DNA of 64,000 nt, taken from NCBI GenBank assembly GCA_003263775.1, contig JYJJ01000079.1, forward strand, positions 744,001 to 808,000. Direction: 5' to 3'. The notes under the pieces were generated by a model that searched no databases, was not told where the DNA came from, and saw only the letters and a list, made by a program, of their open reading frames with translations. A program made the translations under genes and the position numbers. Source of the stretch: Vibrio maritimus (GTDB lineage Bacteria; Pseudomonadota; Gammaproteobacteria; Enterobacterales; Vibrionaceae). Shown here one piece after another: positions 49,450 to 58,677 of this stretch. The first letter of the stretch is position 1. Each line of letters starts with the position of its first letter.

Positions 49450-49962
49450 TTACTCGCATAAATGGGAAGTAGCAGTGACTCTATCTTTCTTTGGTTGAAT
49501 TAACTTGGATAAAGAAATCACTACATTCAAAATCGACTTGATAAATATCAAAGTAAATCCAAGAGGAACCGCCGCATAGAGCAACGACATCTGAACATCC
49601 ATGGTTACAGAGCTTAGTCTATCCATGCGCTCTGCAAATAGGTAACCACGATAGACGATGACAAGTGAAATTGCGGCAAAAACACCGTGTATCAATATAT
49701 CTAAAATCAAATTAGCTTGAACACTTAGTCTACTTGGAACAATATCAACTGCAATATGGTCACGCCTTGACACCGCCTCACTCGCACCAATAAATACGAT
49801 GTAAATATATAACCAACGAGAAGCTTCTTCTGTCCAAGGAATGGCGACACTTAAAAAATAGCGACTAATAATTTGAACCGTCAATACCAACAACATGGCC
49901 AAAAATAAAGAAATTGCTAGATATTTCTCAACCCATTCCATCTTTTCAATTAGTTTATACAT
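49450..49962 (-). CDS. siaQ: SiaQ: TRAP transporter small membrane subunit
   Basis: DctQ-type protein of about 170 residues with four membrane segments and the conserved ISRYFLSVAIPWTEEASRWLYIYIVFIGA region. ATG 49962 is chosen because AGGGAT lies just upstream; ATG 49977 is in frame. It lies between siaP and siaM. Confidence 0.92.
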   Translation of the reverse strand: MYKLIEKMEWVEKYLAISLFLAMLLVLTVQIISRYFLSVAIPWTEEASRWLYIYIVFIGASEAVSRRDHIAVDIVPSRLSVQANLILDILIHGVFAAISLVIVYRGYLFAERMDRLSSVTMDVQMSLLYAAVPLGFTLIFIKSILNVVISLSKLIQPKKDRVTATSHLCE

Positions 49963-50007
49963 ACCTATCCCTAGCATGGCGAAGCCTAAGGCTTCGCAAC
50001 AGTGAAA

Positions 50008-50979
50008 TTATTTCGCATCAATGAGTGTTTGAGTAAAACCTTCACCATATTGCTTATCCAAAGCAGCGTAGTAAGGTTTCATTGCTGCTCTGAACGGTTC
50101 TAGATCTGGATATGTAATGGTGACACCTGACTCTTTAAACACTGCTAGGAATTGATCTGTTTTTTCATTGATGCGGTTTTCTGCTTCTTGACCGCCTTCA
50201 TGCAATGCTGTGATTAACCACTCTTGCTCTTGAGCAGATAAGTCCTTCCAAGAATTGGAGTTAATTGAGATTGCCTGATCTTGTACAACGTGATTTGTCA
50301 TCGCCAAGTACTTTTGAACTTCATAGAACTTCATCGCTTCAATGGATGGAATTGGGTTTTCTTGTCCATCAACAGCATTGGTTTGTAGTGCGAGGTATAC
50401 TTCCGCATACGCGATTGGTGAAGGAATAGCATTCGTCGCTCGCGCATAGTCCAGTAACGCTTTCGCATTAGGAGTACGCAACTTCATTCCTTTCATATCC
50501 TCAAAAGAGTTGATAGGTCGATTTGATGTTGTTTGACGAACACCAAAATACCAGTTATCGAGTGGCTTAAGGTCAAACTTGTCTTCAAGTTCGGCGCGAA
50601 TTTTCATCCCCCACTCACTATTAAATATTTTTTGAAGATGCTCATAATCCTTTACGATGTAGGCCGTTTCAAGCGCCCCCAATTCAGGAACATATTGTGC
50701 GTAACCACCAAATACCTGCATCGACATATCAATCTCACCCAATGAAACCTGCTCCAGCATTTCATGGACGCTACCTAGCTGACCGCCTTCATACAGCCTC
50801 ATAGTTAACTCACCACCAGACAGCTTCTCTAGCTCTTCAGCAGCTTTTACCATTCCGTGGTAAATTGGACTGTTATATGCTTCATTAAAACCTACTTTAA
50901 GCTCCGTTTTTGCGTATACATTAGCGGTAAGTAACGCAGCAGCTAAAGCACTAATTTTGAGGGTTGTTTTCATCGTCAT
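50008..50979 (-). CDS. siaP: SiaP: sialic-acid TRAP solute-binding protein
   Basis: Periplasmic binding protein, 323 residues, signal peptide about 1-23 (ending VYA). It reads very like Haemophilus SiaP: GVRQTTSNRPINSFEDMKGMKLRTPNA contains the two arginines that hold the sialate carboxylate, and EVYLALQTNAVDGQENP and KFYEVQKYLAMTNH follow. This makes N-acetylneuraminate the likely ligand. First gene of siaPQM. Confidence 0.94.
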   Translation of the reverse strand: MTMKTTLKISALAAALLTANVYAKTELKVGFNEAYNSPIYHGMVKAAEELEKLSGGELTMRLYEGGQLGSVHEMLEQVSLGEIDMSMQVFGGYAQYVPELGALETAYIVKDYEHLQKIFNSEWGMKIRAELEDKFDLKPLDNWYFGVRQTTSNRPINSFEDMKGMKLRTPNAKALLDYARATNAIPSPIAYAEVYLALQTNAVDGQENPIPSIEAMKFYEVQKYLAMTNHVVQDQAISINSNSWKDLSAQEQEWLITALHEGGQEAENRINEKTDQFLAVFKESGVTITYPDLEPFRAAMKPYYAALDKQYGEGFTQTLIDAK

Positions 50980-51213
50980 TTTCTAATTATCCTTTTTTAG
51001 AATTGGATTATATTGATCAGTAATTTACTACTTAGCGATCAGTTAATTTGACTTATACTACGCGTCAATTTCATTATATTTTCACTCATCCCCCTTCCAC
51101 TAAAATGGGGCTAATGATTATTATTTAGTTCCTATCGTGACTGATGTTTAATGTACTCAGGAAACCAAATTTATCTTTAAAATTAATGGTTCTCACACTT
51201 TTAATCGTAGTGA

Positions 51214-52142
51214 TTAAGTGAGACCTTTCAGTTTCGGTAAATACGCCGCCCCTAGAACACCACTCGAATCACCATGCATAGCTTTAACAATGGGCGTGGA
51301 TACATTCTTACTGAAGGTACAAAGACTTAGCTTGTCTTGAACCAAAGGGTAGATGACTTCTTGGTTCGAAACCCCTCCCCCAGTACAATAACTTCCGGAT
51401 CAATAACATTGATAATAGAACCAAGCACTCTTGCTAGACAATTCGTATAATGGTCTACATGCTTAATTGCCCTTTCGTCACCACAGCTGCATGCATCAAA
51501 AATCTCCTTCGCAGATAAAGGGGGATGTTTCGCAGCCCAAGTTCGCTCAAAACCTGTTCCAGATAGAAAAGATTCAATGCAGTTTTCAGACCCGCAGTAG
51601 CAGGTAACATTGCTTCCATCCACATTTGAGTCAAAATTAGGTAATGGGTTGTGGCCTATTTCTCCCCCGAGACCATGTAATCCATCGACAATGTCACCGT
51701 TAATGATTACACCACTGCCACAACCCGTCCCTAAAATAACAGCAAGGCAAGAACTTTTAGCCGATTTTGCTGCTCCAGTCTTGAACTCAGAAATAGCCAA
51801 GCAATTCGCATCATTCGTTAATGCAACTGGAATCGTGTAGTCAGACTGTATGTCACCAAGAAAGTCCTGGTGATTCAAATACAAGATATTGGCGCCTTGC
51901 ATTTTACCAGTGAGCCTATTAATTGAACCGCAGCAACCGATCCCAATAGACTCAATCCACCGATGTTCTGTCTTGCTATTGGTTTCTATCAATGTATTTA
52001 TAACGCCTTTTACCGCGTACAAAAAATCAGAGTAGTTTGATTTTGGAGTCGCAATACGCAAGCGATGAGAAACTTCAGCATTGTTTGGGTTCACAATAAC
52101 CCCTTCAATCTTGGTTCCACCAATATCAAGACCGATTAACAT
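51214..52142 (-). CDS. nanK: NanK: N-acetylmannosamine kinase, ROK family (one frameshift)
   Basis: A 309-residue ROK kinase: phosphate motif LIGLDIGGTKIEGVIV, catalytic NDANCLAISE, GTGCGSGVI, GEIGHNP and the zinc cluster CYCGSENCIE. The break is in the C run at 51377-51381: one more C changes LGEGFRTKKSS to LGGGVSNQEVIYPLVQDKL and moves the stop from 51327 to 51214. It overlaps nanA by 7 bp. Role: phosphorylation of ManNAc released by NanA. Assignment to ManNAc rather than another N-acetyl sugar rests on context. Confidence 0.9.
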
Positions 52143-53013
52143 AAGCCTTTCTCAACCAACAGTGCCAACTTAGTTTTGTTCTCATCAGACACAGGATTTA
52201 AAGGACGACGGCACGTTTCTGAGGACAAAATACCTTTAAGCTTGAGTACGTACTTCAACCCCGGTATAACGCCAGCACCGACCAAAGTATCGATCACTTG
52301 ATTTGCTTCTCGCTGTAGGCTCTTTGCTAAAGCAGCGTCTCCACGTTCAATCGCAGAATTAATATCAAGAATACGTTGTGCTTGAATGTTGTACGTCGAG
52401 CCGATTCCACCGTTTGCTCCCGCCAACAAACCTGAGGCCAGAATTTCATCAAAGCCATTAAATACCGTTTTATCAGGATTTCCTCGCGTGAGTTGCTCCA
52501 TTTGATAGAGATCGGCTGATGTTTGCTTTAACGCTACTACACCATCAAGATTCAAAAGCTCGCTAATCTGGGCACCGCTTAAACTCGATCCAGAAAAAGC
52601 TGGAAAATTGTAGACAATCATCGGCTTTCCAGCTGTTTGAATAATGTCTAAGTAGTGCTGCTTTAATTGCTCAAACCCCACTGGATAGTAAAAAGGTGTG
52701 ACCGCTGATACTGCATCGTACGGTAGATCTGCCGCTGCTCGCGCTAACAATTCACTCTTTCGTGTCGAAATGTCACCTACGTGGCAATCAGTGTTGCCTG
52801 TGAAGACGAGGCGACTTCAGCAGTTGCTTTGAGCACATCAATTCTCTCTTCAGTACTGCATAAAAAAGCCTCAGCAGTAGAGCCTCCTACGTAAAGACCT
52901 TTGAGGCCAGTTTCACAATTGAATTTCACCAATTTTTGAATTTCTTCATAGTTGATGCTTTCGTCTTTGTTGAATGGAGTTAGCGTCGCTGCATAGAAAC
53001 CGGAAAAATTCAT
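52136..53013 (-). CDS. nanA: NanA: N-acetylneuraminate lyase (one frameshift)
   Basis: Splits sialic acid to N-acetylmannosamine and pyruvate; 292 residues. YVGGSTAEAFLCSTEER, the tyrosine in VYNFPAFSG and the Schiff-base lysine in VVALKQTSADLYQMEQL match E. coli NanA. Adding one G at 52783 changes LIAT-stop to LIAHVGDISTRKSELLARA and joins the halves. Start 53013 has a GAGGAAC site. The promoter has a NanR operator and a CRP-like site. Confidence 0.94.
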
Positions 53014-53049
53014 TGTTGTTCCTCAATAATTGTATCGGACTGTAATTAC

Positions 53050-53065
53050 TATACCTGTTATACCA
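53050..53065. promoter_or_regulatory. NanR operator at the nanA promoter
   Basis: On the minus strand TGGTATAACAGGTATA, the core of the known E. coli NanR site at nanATEK (GGTATA repeats). It is 37 bp upstream of nanA. Confidence 0.85.
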
Positions 53066-53073
53066 GTATAGTG

Positions 53074-53089
53074 AGTGACACGTATCACA
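53074..53089. promoter_or_regulatory. CRP-like site upstream of nanA
   Basis: AGTGA-CACGTA-TCACA, one mismatch from TGTGA-N6-TCACA, placed just upstream of the NanR site. Confidence 0.6.
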
Positions 53090-53380
53090 TTCCTGTCTTT
53101 AATTTACTCAATATGACCGCTTTGTGACCAAATCGATGCTTTTAACAATTGAGCGTTTATCACGAACTGGAACAAAAGAATGCTCTAGAGTAATTCACAT
53201 CATATAGAGAAATATCCAATAATATCAGTACATTTAATTACTATAGTACCCCTATACATCATCAATAAAATACAACGTTTTCCACTTCATTCATCACCCA
53301 AACAAGCAATGCACTGTTCACTAATTGAGCGCAATGTGATCGTTATTCAAGAATCAACCAATGTTTTGCGCCTAGACTTA

Positions 53381-53398
53381 TTGGTATAACAGGTATAC
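53381..53398. promoter_or_regulatory. NanR operator at the tctC promoter
   Basis: TTGGTATAACAGGTATAC on the plus strand, the same 16-base core as at nanA, facing tctC and 96 bp before its start. Confidence 0.82.
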
Positions 53399-53493
53399 AT
53401 CACTACCGATTCTATCTTGCTCCTGGGACAGAGATGCTTGATGGTCCTTTTATAAGGCTCCGTTCCTCTTTTATAAAACGAAAGGTAAATACA

Positions 53494-54465
53494 ATGAAAA
53501 CAAAGAAGACATTAGCACCATTACTCATAGGCACGGTTTCGTTGCTCGCTTCAAGCATTGCGCTGGCAGCTTATCCTGAAAAGCCAATCACCTTGGTCGT
53601 ACCATGGGGTGCTGGTGGTGGAACTGACACAACTGCTCGTATCATTGCCAAGGCACTTTCTTCTGAGTTAGATGTGCCTGTCAATGTTGTTAATCGAACT
53701 GGCGGTCAAGGCGTTATCGGGCATTCTGCTATCGCTAAAGCAAAACCAGATGGTTACACCCTTGGGCTAATCACCGGTGAAATTACAATGATGCACTGGG
53801 CTGGGCTAACCGACCTTTCATACAAAGATTACACTCCTTTAGGTAAATTTACGGGTGTTATCGGAGGGGTTGAAGTTAAGACTGACTCTAAATTTAAAGA
53901 CATTTCAATGCTCGTTGACTACATCAAGAAAAACCCTGGAAAACTGACCGCTTCAGGCGGCGGTTACGGTTCGGTATGGCAACTTAATCTTGCGGGTTTT
54001 CTTAGTTCTGTAGGGTTGTCACTTGACTCAGTTCGCTGGGTGCCTAGTGAAGGCTCTGCTTCAGCCTTACAAGAACTCGTAGCTGGAGGCGTTGATTTCA
54101 CGACGACGTCTATCAATGAATCCGACGCTATGATTCGCGCTGGAGAAGTTAGAGGCTTGGCTGTTATGGCTGACGGACGAAGCAACTGGTTCCCAAACGT
54201 ACCCACCGTTAAAGAGACCGTTAGCTCCTCTTGGCAAAGTGGCTCTTGGAACGGACTAGCAGGTCCAGCTGGGTTGCCTTCAGATGTGGTAGAGAAACTA
54301 CTACCTATTGTTGAAAAGATTCAAAACAGTAGCGAAATTGAAAAATTCGTTTCCCAACGTCGATTAACTCTATTCCCAGTTACTGGATCTGTTTGGCACC
54401 AAGAGCTTGAAAGCCTTGATGCAGCAATGGGTAAAACAATGAAAACAGCCGGCTTAGCGAAATAG
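53494..54465 (+). CDS. tctC: TctC-type solute-binding protein (TTT family)
   Basis: Periplasmic binding protein of a tripartite tricarboxylate transporter, 323 residues, signal peptide about 1-26 (ending ALA). Family text: YPEKPITLVVPWGAGGGTDTTARIIAKAL, VVNRTGGQGVIGHSAIAKAKPDGYTLG and WNGLAGPAGLP. The ligand cannot be read from sequence; the family binds carboxylates. The NanR operator upstream and divergence from nanA point to sialate or a related acid. Start 53494 has AAAGG upstream. Confidence 0.9.
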   Translation: MKTKKTLAPLLIGTVSLLASSIALAAYPEKPITLVVPWGAGGGTDTTARIIAKALSSELDVPVNVVNRTGGQGVIGHSAIAKAKPDGYTLGLITGEITMMHWAGLTDLSYKDYTPLGKFTGVIGGVEVKTDSKFKDISMLVDYIKKNPGKLTASGGGYGSVWQLNLAGFLSSVGLSLDSVRWVPSEGSASALQELVAGGVDFTTTSINESDAMIRAGEVRGLAVMADGRSNWFPNVPTVKETVSSSWQSGSWNGLAGPAGLPSDVVEKLLPIVEKIQNSSEIEKFVSQRRLTLFPVTGSVWHQELESLDAAMGKTMKTAGLAK

Positions 54466-54548
54466 AAGCCAACGGCATATATTTCGTACGACGAACCGAG
54501 ATAGACGGCACACAATGCGTGTGCCGTAGACTAAAAATAGAGCACACT

Positions 54549-55016
54549 ATGGAAACCTTTTTTAACCGCTATTTGAGTTTTGATTTTGCTGTCGGAGCAA
54601 TCATCACAACTATAGGCATATTAACGTACTTCGAAGCTTCTTCTTTTCCTACTCTGCCCAACAATCATGTCGGACCCGGCACATTTCCTTCTATGATTGC
54701 GCTACTGATGATTCCTTGCGGCATCACAATACTCGTTAAATCATTAATTCAGCCTTTCAAAGAGACAGACATAGAGCTAAAGCAAGTTCTTTTTGCCTTC
54801 TCAGCTACATTACTAACCCCAGTTCTCTGCATATTGCTCGCTGAAGTACTAGGTTTTAGCCGGGTTTCTTTTTTAACAACATTGATATTCCTGCAGATAA
54901 TTAGAAAAGAGAAATTGATTCAAAATGTTCTTATTGCATTACTGACAACAACGACTCTTTGCTATGTGTTCAGAGTTTACTTACTCGTACCACTACCTGA
55001 AGGGACGATATTTTAG
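54549..55016 (+). CDS. tctB: TctB-type small membrane subunit (TTT family)
   Basis: A 155-residue membrane protein with four hydrophobic segments; ATI/'NHVGPGTFPSMIALLMIPCGI' is typical of TctB. It lies between tctC and tctA. Start 54549 (METFFNRYLSFDFAVGA) fits the family better than the earlier in-frame start. Confidence 0.88.
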   Translation: METFFNRYLSFDFAVGAIITTIGILTYFEASSFPTLPNNHVGPGTFPSMIALLMIPCGITILVKSLIQPFKETDIELKQVLFAFSATLLTPVLCILLAEVLGFSRVSFLTTLIFLQIIRKEKLIQNVLIALLTTTTLCYVFRVYLLVPLPEGTIF

Positions 55017-55034
55017 TATCGCAAAGAGGTCAAT

Positions 55035-56559
55035 ATGGATATTTTTACTCAATCGTTTCTACTCATCAGTAACTATCAGGTTATCATCGCTATTATTGCC
55101 GCCGGATCATTTGGGCTATTTATGGGGGCAATGCCGGGACTCACATCTAGTATGACACTCGCCCTCTTGGTGCCCATTACTTTCTTTCTTGATCCTATTC
55201 CAGCTCTTGCTGTTATGGCATCGGCAGGTACGATGGCCATTTTTGCTGGAGACATTCCCGGCGCACTACTTAAAATTCCAGGAACACCTGCATCCGCAGC
55301 ATACTGCGAAGACGCACACGCTTTAACACGACAAGGGAAAGCATTTAACGCGTTAGGTCTGGGACTAATTGCTTCAGTCATAGGCGGTTTTGTTAGCGTC
55401 AGTATTCTCCTAGTTGGGGCACCAATCCTTGCCAAATTTGCATTGAAATTTAGTTCGTATGAATATTTTTGGTTAGCATGCCTAGGACTAAGCTGCGCGA
55501 CGCTCGTTTCAAGTAATCAACCTCAAAAAGGGTTTGCCTCGTTGCTATTAGGCTTGCTTGTCGCAACGATTGGATTAGATCAAACAACCGGATACGCTCG
55601 TTTTACTTTTGATAGCATTGATTTAATGGGTGGTATTTCCTTTATCCCTATGATGATTGGCATGTTCGCGCTAGCCGAAGTTCTTAATGTTCTGTCACGA
55701 AAGCAAAAAAGCCAATCTACTTCGATAAAACAAATAAAGTCGGCTAGCGCCATTTCATTGTTTCAAAAGTCTTGGAAAATGAGGGGGGCGTAACACGTAG
55801 TAGCTTATAGGCACATTCACGGGAGCCATTCCTGGAGCGGGTGCTGACATTGCATCATGGGTAAGTTATGCGCTATCTAAGAAGTTCTCCAAGCAACCGC
55901 ACTCGTACGGCAAAGGTTCTGAGGAAGGAATTAGCTCTGCCTCTGCGGCAAATAATGCAAGCATTGCAGGAGGCTGGATTCCTAGTCTAGTTTTTGGTAT
56001 TCCTGGAGATTCAGGGGCAGCAATCATAATCGGAGTACTATATCTAAAAGATCTTGCACCCGGGCCGACTCTTTTTCTGTATCACCCTGAAGTTTTATAT
56101 GCAACATTTGGTATATTTTTTCTTGCTAACTGTTTCTTGCTTTTTGCTGGATTCAAGCTTATCAAGCTTGCGTCTTACATCCTGAAAATTCCTTACAGTG
56201 TTCTAGCTCCCCTCATAATTCTATTTTGTGTTCTCGGTGCATTTTCGATTAACAATTCTTGGTTCGGCGTCATCATAATGTGTGTATCAGGAATTATCGG
56301 CTGGATTATAATACAAGCGAAAATGCCCGTCGCCCCCTTGATACTTGGAATGGTGCTCGGCCCCTTGTTGGAAAAGAATCTACTCACCTCTATGGTTAAG
56401 TCCCACGGCGAAATGATCCGTTTCTTCGACCGACCAATCGCGGGAACATTGGGTGTGATTACCCTCCTGATTTGGAGTTGGATAATTTTTGGATCTATCA
56501 GAAAGCTAATAGTTATAAATCGACAATCGCCTAACAAAAATAATACTGAGCCCGTTTAA
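55035..56559 (+). CDS. tctA: TctA-type large membrane subunit (TTT family), two frameshifts
   Basis: About 508 residues with some 11-12 membrane segments. GLFMGAMPGLTSSMTLALLVPITF near the start is the conserved TctA motif; GAIPGAGADIASWVSYA is its repeat in the second half. Two breaks lie within 25 bp: one G missing in the G run at 55783-55788 and one A missing near 55805; restoring both gives MRGGVTRSSLIGTFTGAIPGAG. The segment 55800-56136 is then coding, though it looks empty without repair. Confidence 0.9.
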
Positions 56560-56659
56560 TAATTACTGGTCGTGTTTTAGCGATGAAACAGCATAATGTG
56601 AGTTCGCCATTTAGCTTCTATTCGTGGCAAACTCACGTTCGCTATACTGAATGTGAAAA

Positions 56660-58167
56660 TCAACGAAAACTAGGAATAATCGCTGGAATCCCTGGCAAAA
56701 GCCCCACCAACGCCATCACACTGCTTAGCACAATAAACATGATTCCAGGCAGTACCCAGCGGCTCATTTTACTGAGTTCACCGCTACGCTCTTTACAGCC
56801 GACCAAGCCTAAGTTGTCCAACAGCATGGTGAGTGACCAGCCAAATGCGGGGTTAACGAGTACCGACGAAAACACAACGATAGCTGCCGACTGCGTGGTT
56901 TTCCCTTCACGCGTCATTTCCATTCCCGCCTCTAACAAGGGTACAAATACCCCAACAATCAGCGCCACACAAAGGACAGGCTGCCAAATTGCTAGATCCA
57001 TTGGGTAGCCCCAAACAGCGGCGATGATACAGAACAGTGCGGTTAGTAACGCGCCAGCGGGTATAGGACGTTTAGCTATCGCGGCTGGCACGATATAAGT
57101 GCCCCATGAAGAAGTAAAGTTAGTACCACCGAGCAGAGAGCCGAACGTCTGACGAATTGACGCCGTAGTCATGGTGTCGTCAATGTTCATGTGTACTTTT
57201 TCTGTACGCTCTGGGTAGCTGATTTTCTGGAACACTTGATGGCCTAAAAAATCCGGTGACCACATCGCCACTGCCAAAATAGCAAAAGGCAATACCACCA
57301 TGAAGTGCTCAAGCGTTGGTAAGCCTAGCATCCAGCCGGTATCTTCGCCCCACCAATACATAGGGTTCATGTTGGGTAAACCTGGCTCGGTTTGAAAGGA
57401 GAACGGAGCCCCATGGCAAACGCTAGCGTCCCACCTAGTAAGCAGCTAAGCGGTACAGCTAGCCAGCGCTTACGAAAATGTTCCAACAAGGCATATAAAA
57501 TAATGGTGCAGAAGATCACGACAAAAGCGATGTGGCTCATTCCGATTCCCTCAGCCCAAGCGAACAGCTTTTTAACTTGAGAAGCGGTTCCAACAAAACC
57601 TAAGTAGAGCAACAGCCCGCCACATACCCCTTTGCTGGTGAGGTTGGCCAACATACTGCCACCTTTACTGACGGCTAAGACTAAACCAAAAGCCCCAATC
57701 AACAAACCAAACGCCATAGGATGCCCGCCGGCTGCTACAACAATGGGGATTAGGGGGATAAGCGGGCCGTGTGTACCGGCGAGGTTAGCCGTCGGTAAGA
57801 GAAAACCGGAGAAAAGAAAAATGAAAACAGAAGCTATGAGTAGTTCATAACGCACGTTTTCTAAAACAAAGCCCTCATTGAGCCCTAGTGCGCCCGCAAA
57901 CGTTGCGGCAATGGCTCCCACCATAACCACTTTACCAATGGTCGCCGCCATCGCGGGGATAGTGTCTTCTATCTCAAATCGATAGTCTTTAAACGGCAAG
58001 TTTGGACGCCAGCGCTTAGGCGCCATGATTTGCAATTCGTGTTCTAAATATTGCTCTCGGGATGAAAATTCTGATCTTGGTTTATGTTGTTGTTCGTAGG
58101 TGAGCTCATCCTCATTGGCTTGAGGCTTATCGTTTGTTACATGTATGGACTCTAAAGTACTGCTCAT
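56660..58167 (-). CDS. DUF3360 membrane protein, permease-like (one frameshift)
   Basis: About 502 residues, 10-12 membrane segments after a roughly 60-residue polar N-terminus. 'IPAMAATIGKVVMVGAIAATFAGALGL', 'NLAGTHGPLIPLIPIVVAAGGHPMAFG' and 'GGTNFTSSWGTYIVPAAIAKRPIPAGA' suggest the sulfate/nucleobase (SLC26/NCS2-like) fold; I assign DUF3360 by memory. Adding one C to 57409-57412 changes MGLRSPFKPS to MGAPFSFQTEPGLPNMNPMYWWG and joins the halves. Substrate unknown. It is convergent with tctA. Confidence 0.8.
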
Positions 58168-58677
58168 TGTGATTCCTTTCGTTCACACTCTATGGTGTGT
58201 TGTTCCAGCAAACGTTATTGGCTTACTGCACAAAGGTTTATCGAATCGTCTCTCACTCTTTTTTGCTACAAAGAGCTGGCTGACTCTTCGTTTTGAAACC
58301 TTGAAATACAGTCGCTAGTACCATATACCAAACGAAAAAAAACAAATAGTCTCAGACAGTTAGACATTAGTCGTAGAGAACCATGACACGAATGTCCTAT
58401 AGCAAAACCTTATTGGTGAGCAACCCACTAATAGCAATGCAACAACTCGTTGTTGAAGCTATTCGCCTAAAGTTCATTCACATTCAACATATTGATGTTT
58501 CAATTTGTACGCTGTAAACCTAGCGCTGTACTATAAGTATCTGATTTGTCGACGAGTGTTTAGCAACAAAAACCTTTAAGTTGCTATTAAACGTGCTTTA
58601 ACTGCAACACATTTATCAATTCGCACCTCAACTATAGGCTGCACGCTGGTTTTAATAGAAGGTGGAATAGTTAATTA
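58168..58677. other. Divergent gap, DUF3360 gene / MltF-like gene
   Basis: 510 bp without a gene. One perfect 7-2-7 palindrome, CAACAAC-TC-GTTGTTG, lies at 58439-58454; its role is unknown. Confidence 0.5.

Larger units (their letters stand above)
53014..53493. other. nanA / tctC divergent control region
   Basis: A 480-bp AT-rich gap with a NanR operator near each end and a CRP-like site beside nanA. No gene seen. Confidence 0.75.

Noticed and set aside
55794..56136. Noncoding gap inside the TTT locus
   Set aside because: After two single-base repairs it is continuous tctA coding sequence with the conserved GAIPGAGAD motif.
56598..56636. Imperfect hairpin between tctA and the DUF3360 gene
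   Set aside because: It has mismatches, a long loop and no clear T tract, so I did not list it as a terminator.
56583..57008. 141-codon frame opposite the DUF3360 gene
   Set aside because: It lies on the complementary strand of a well-supported membrane protein and shows no family.
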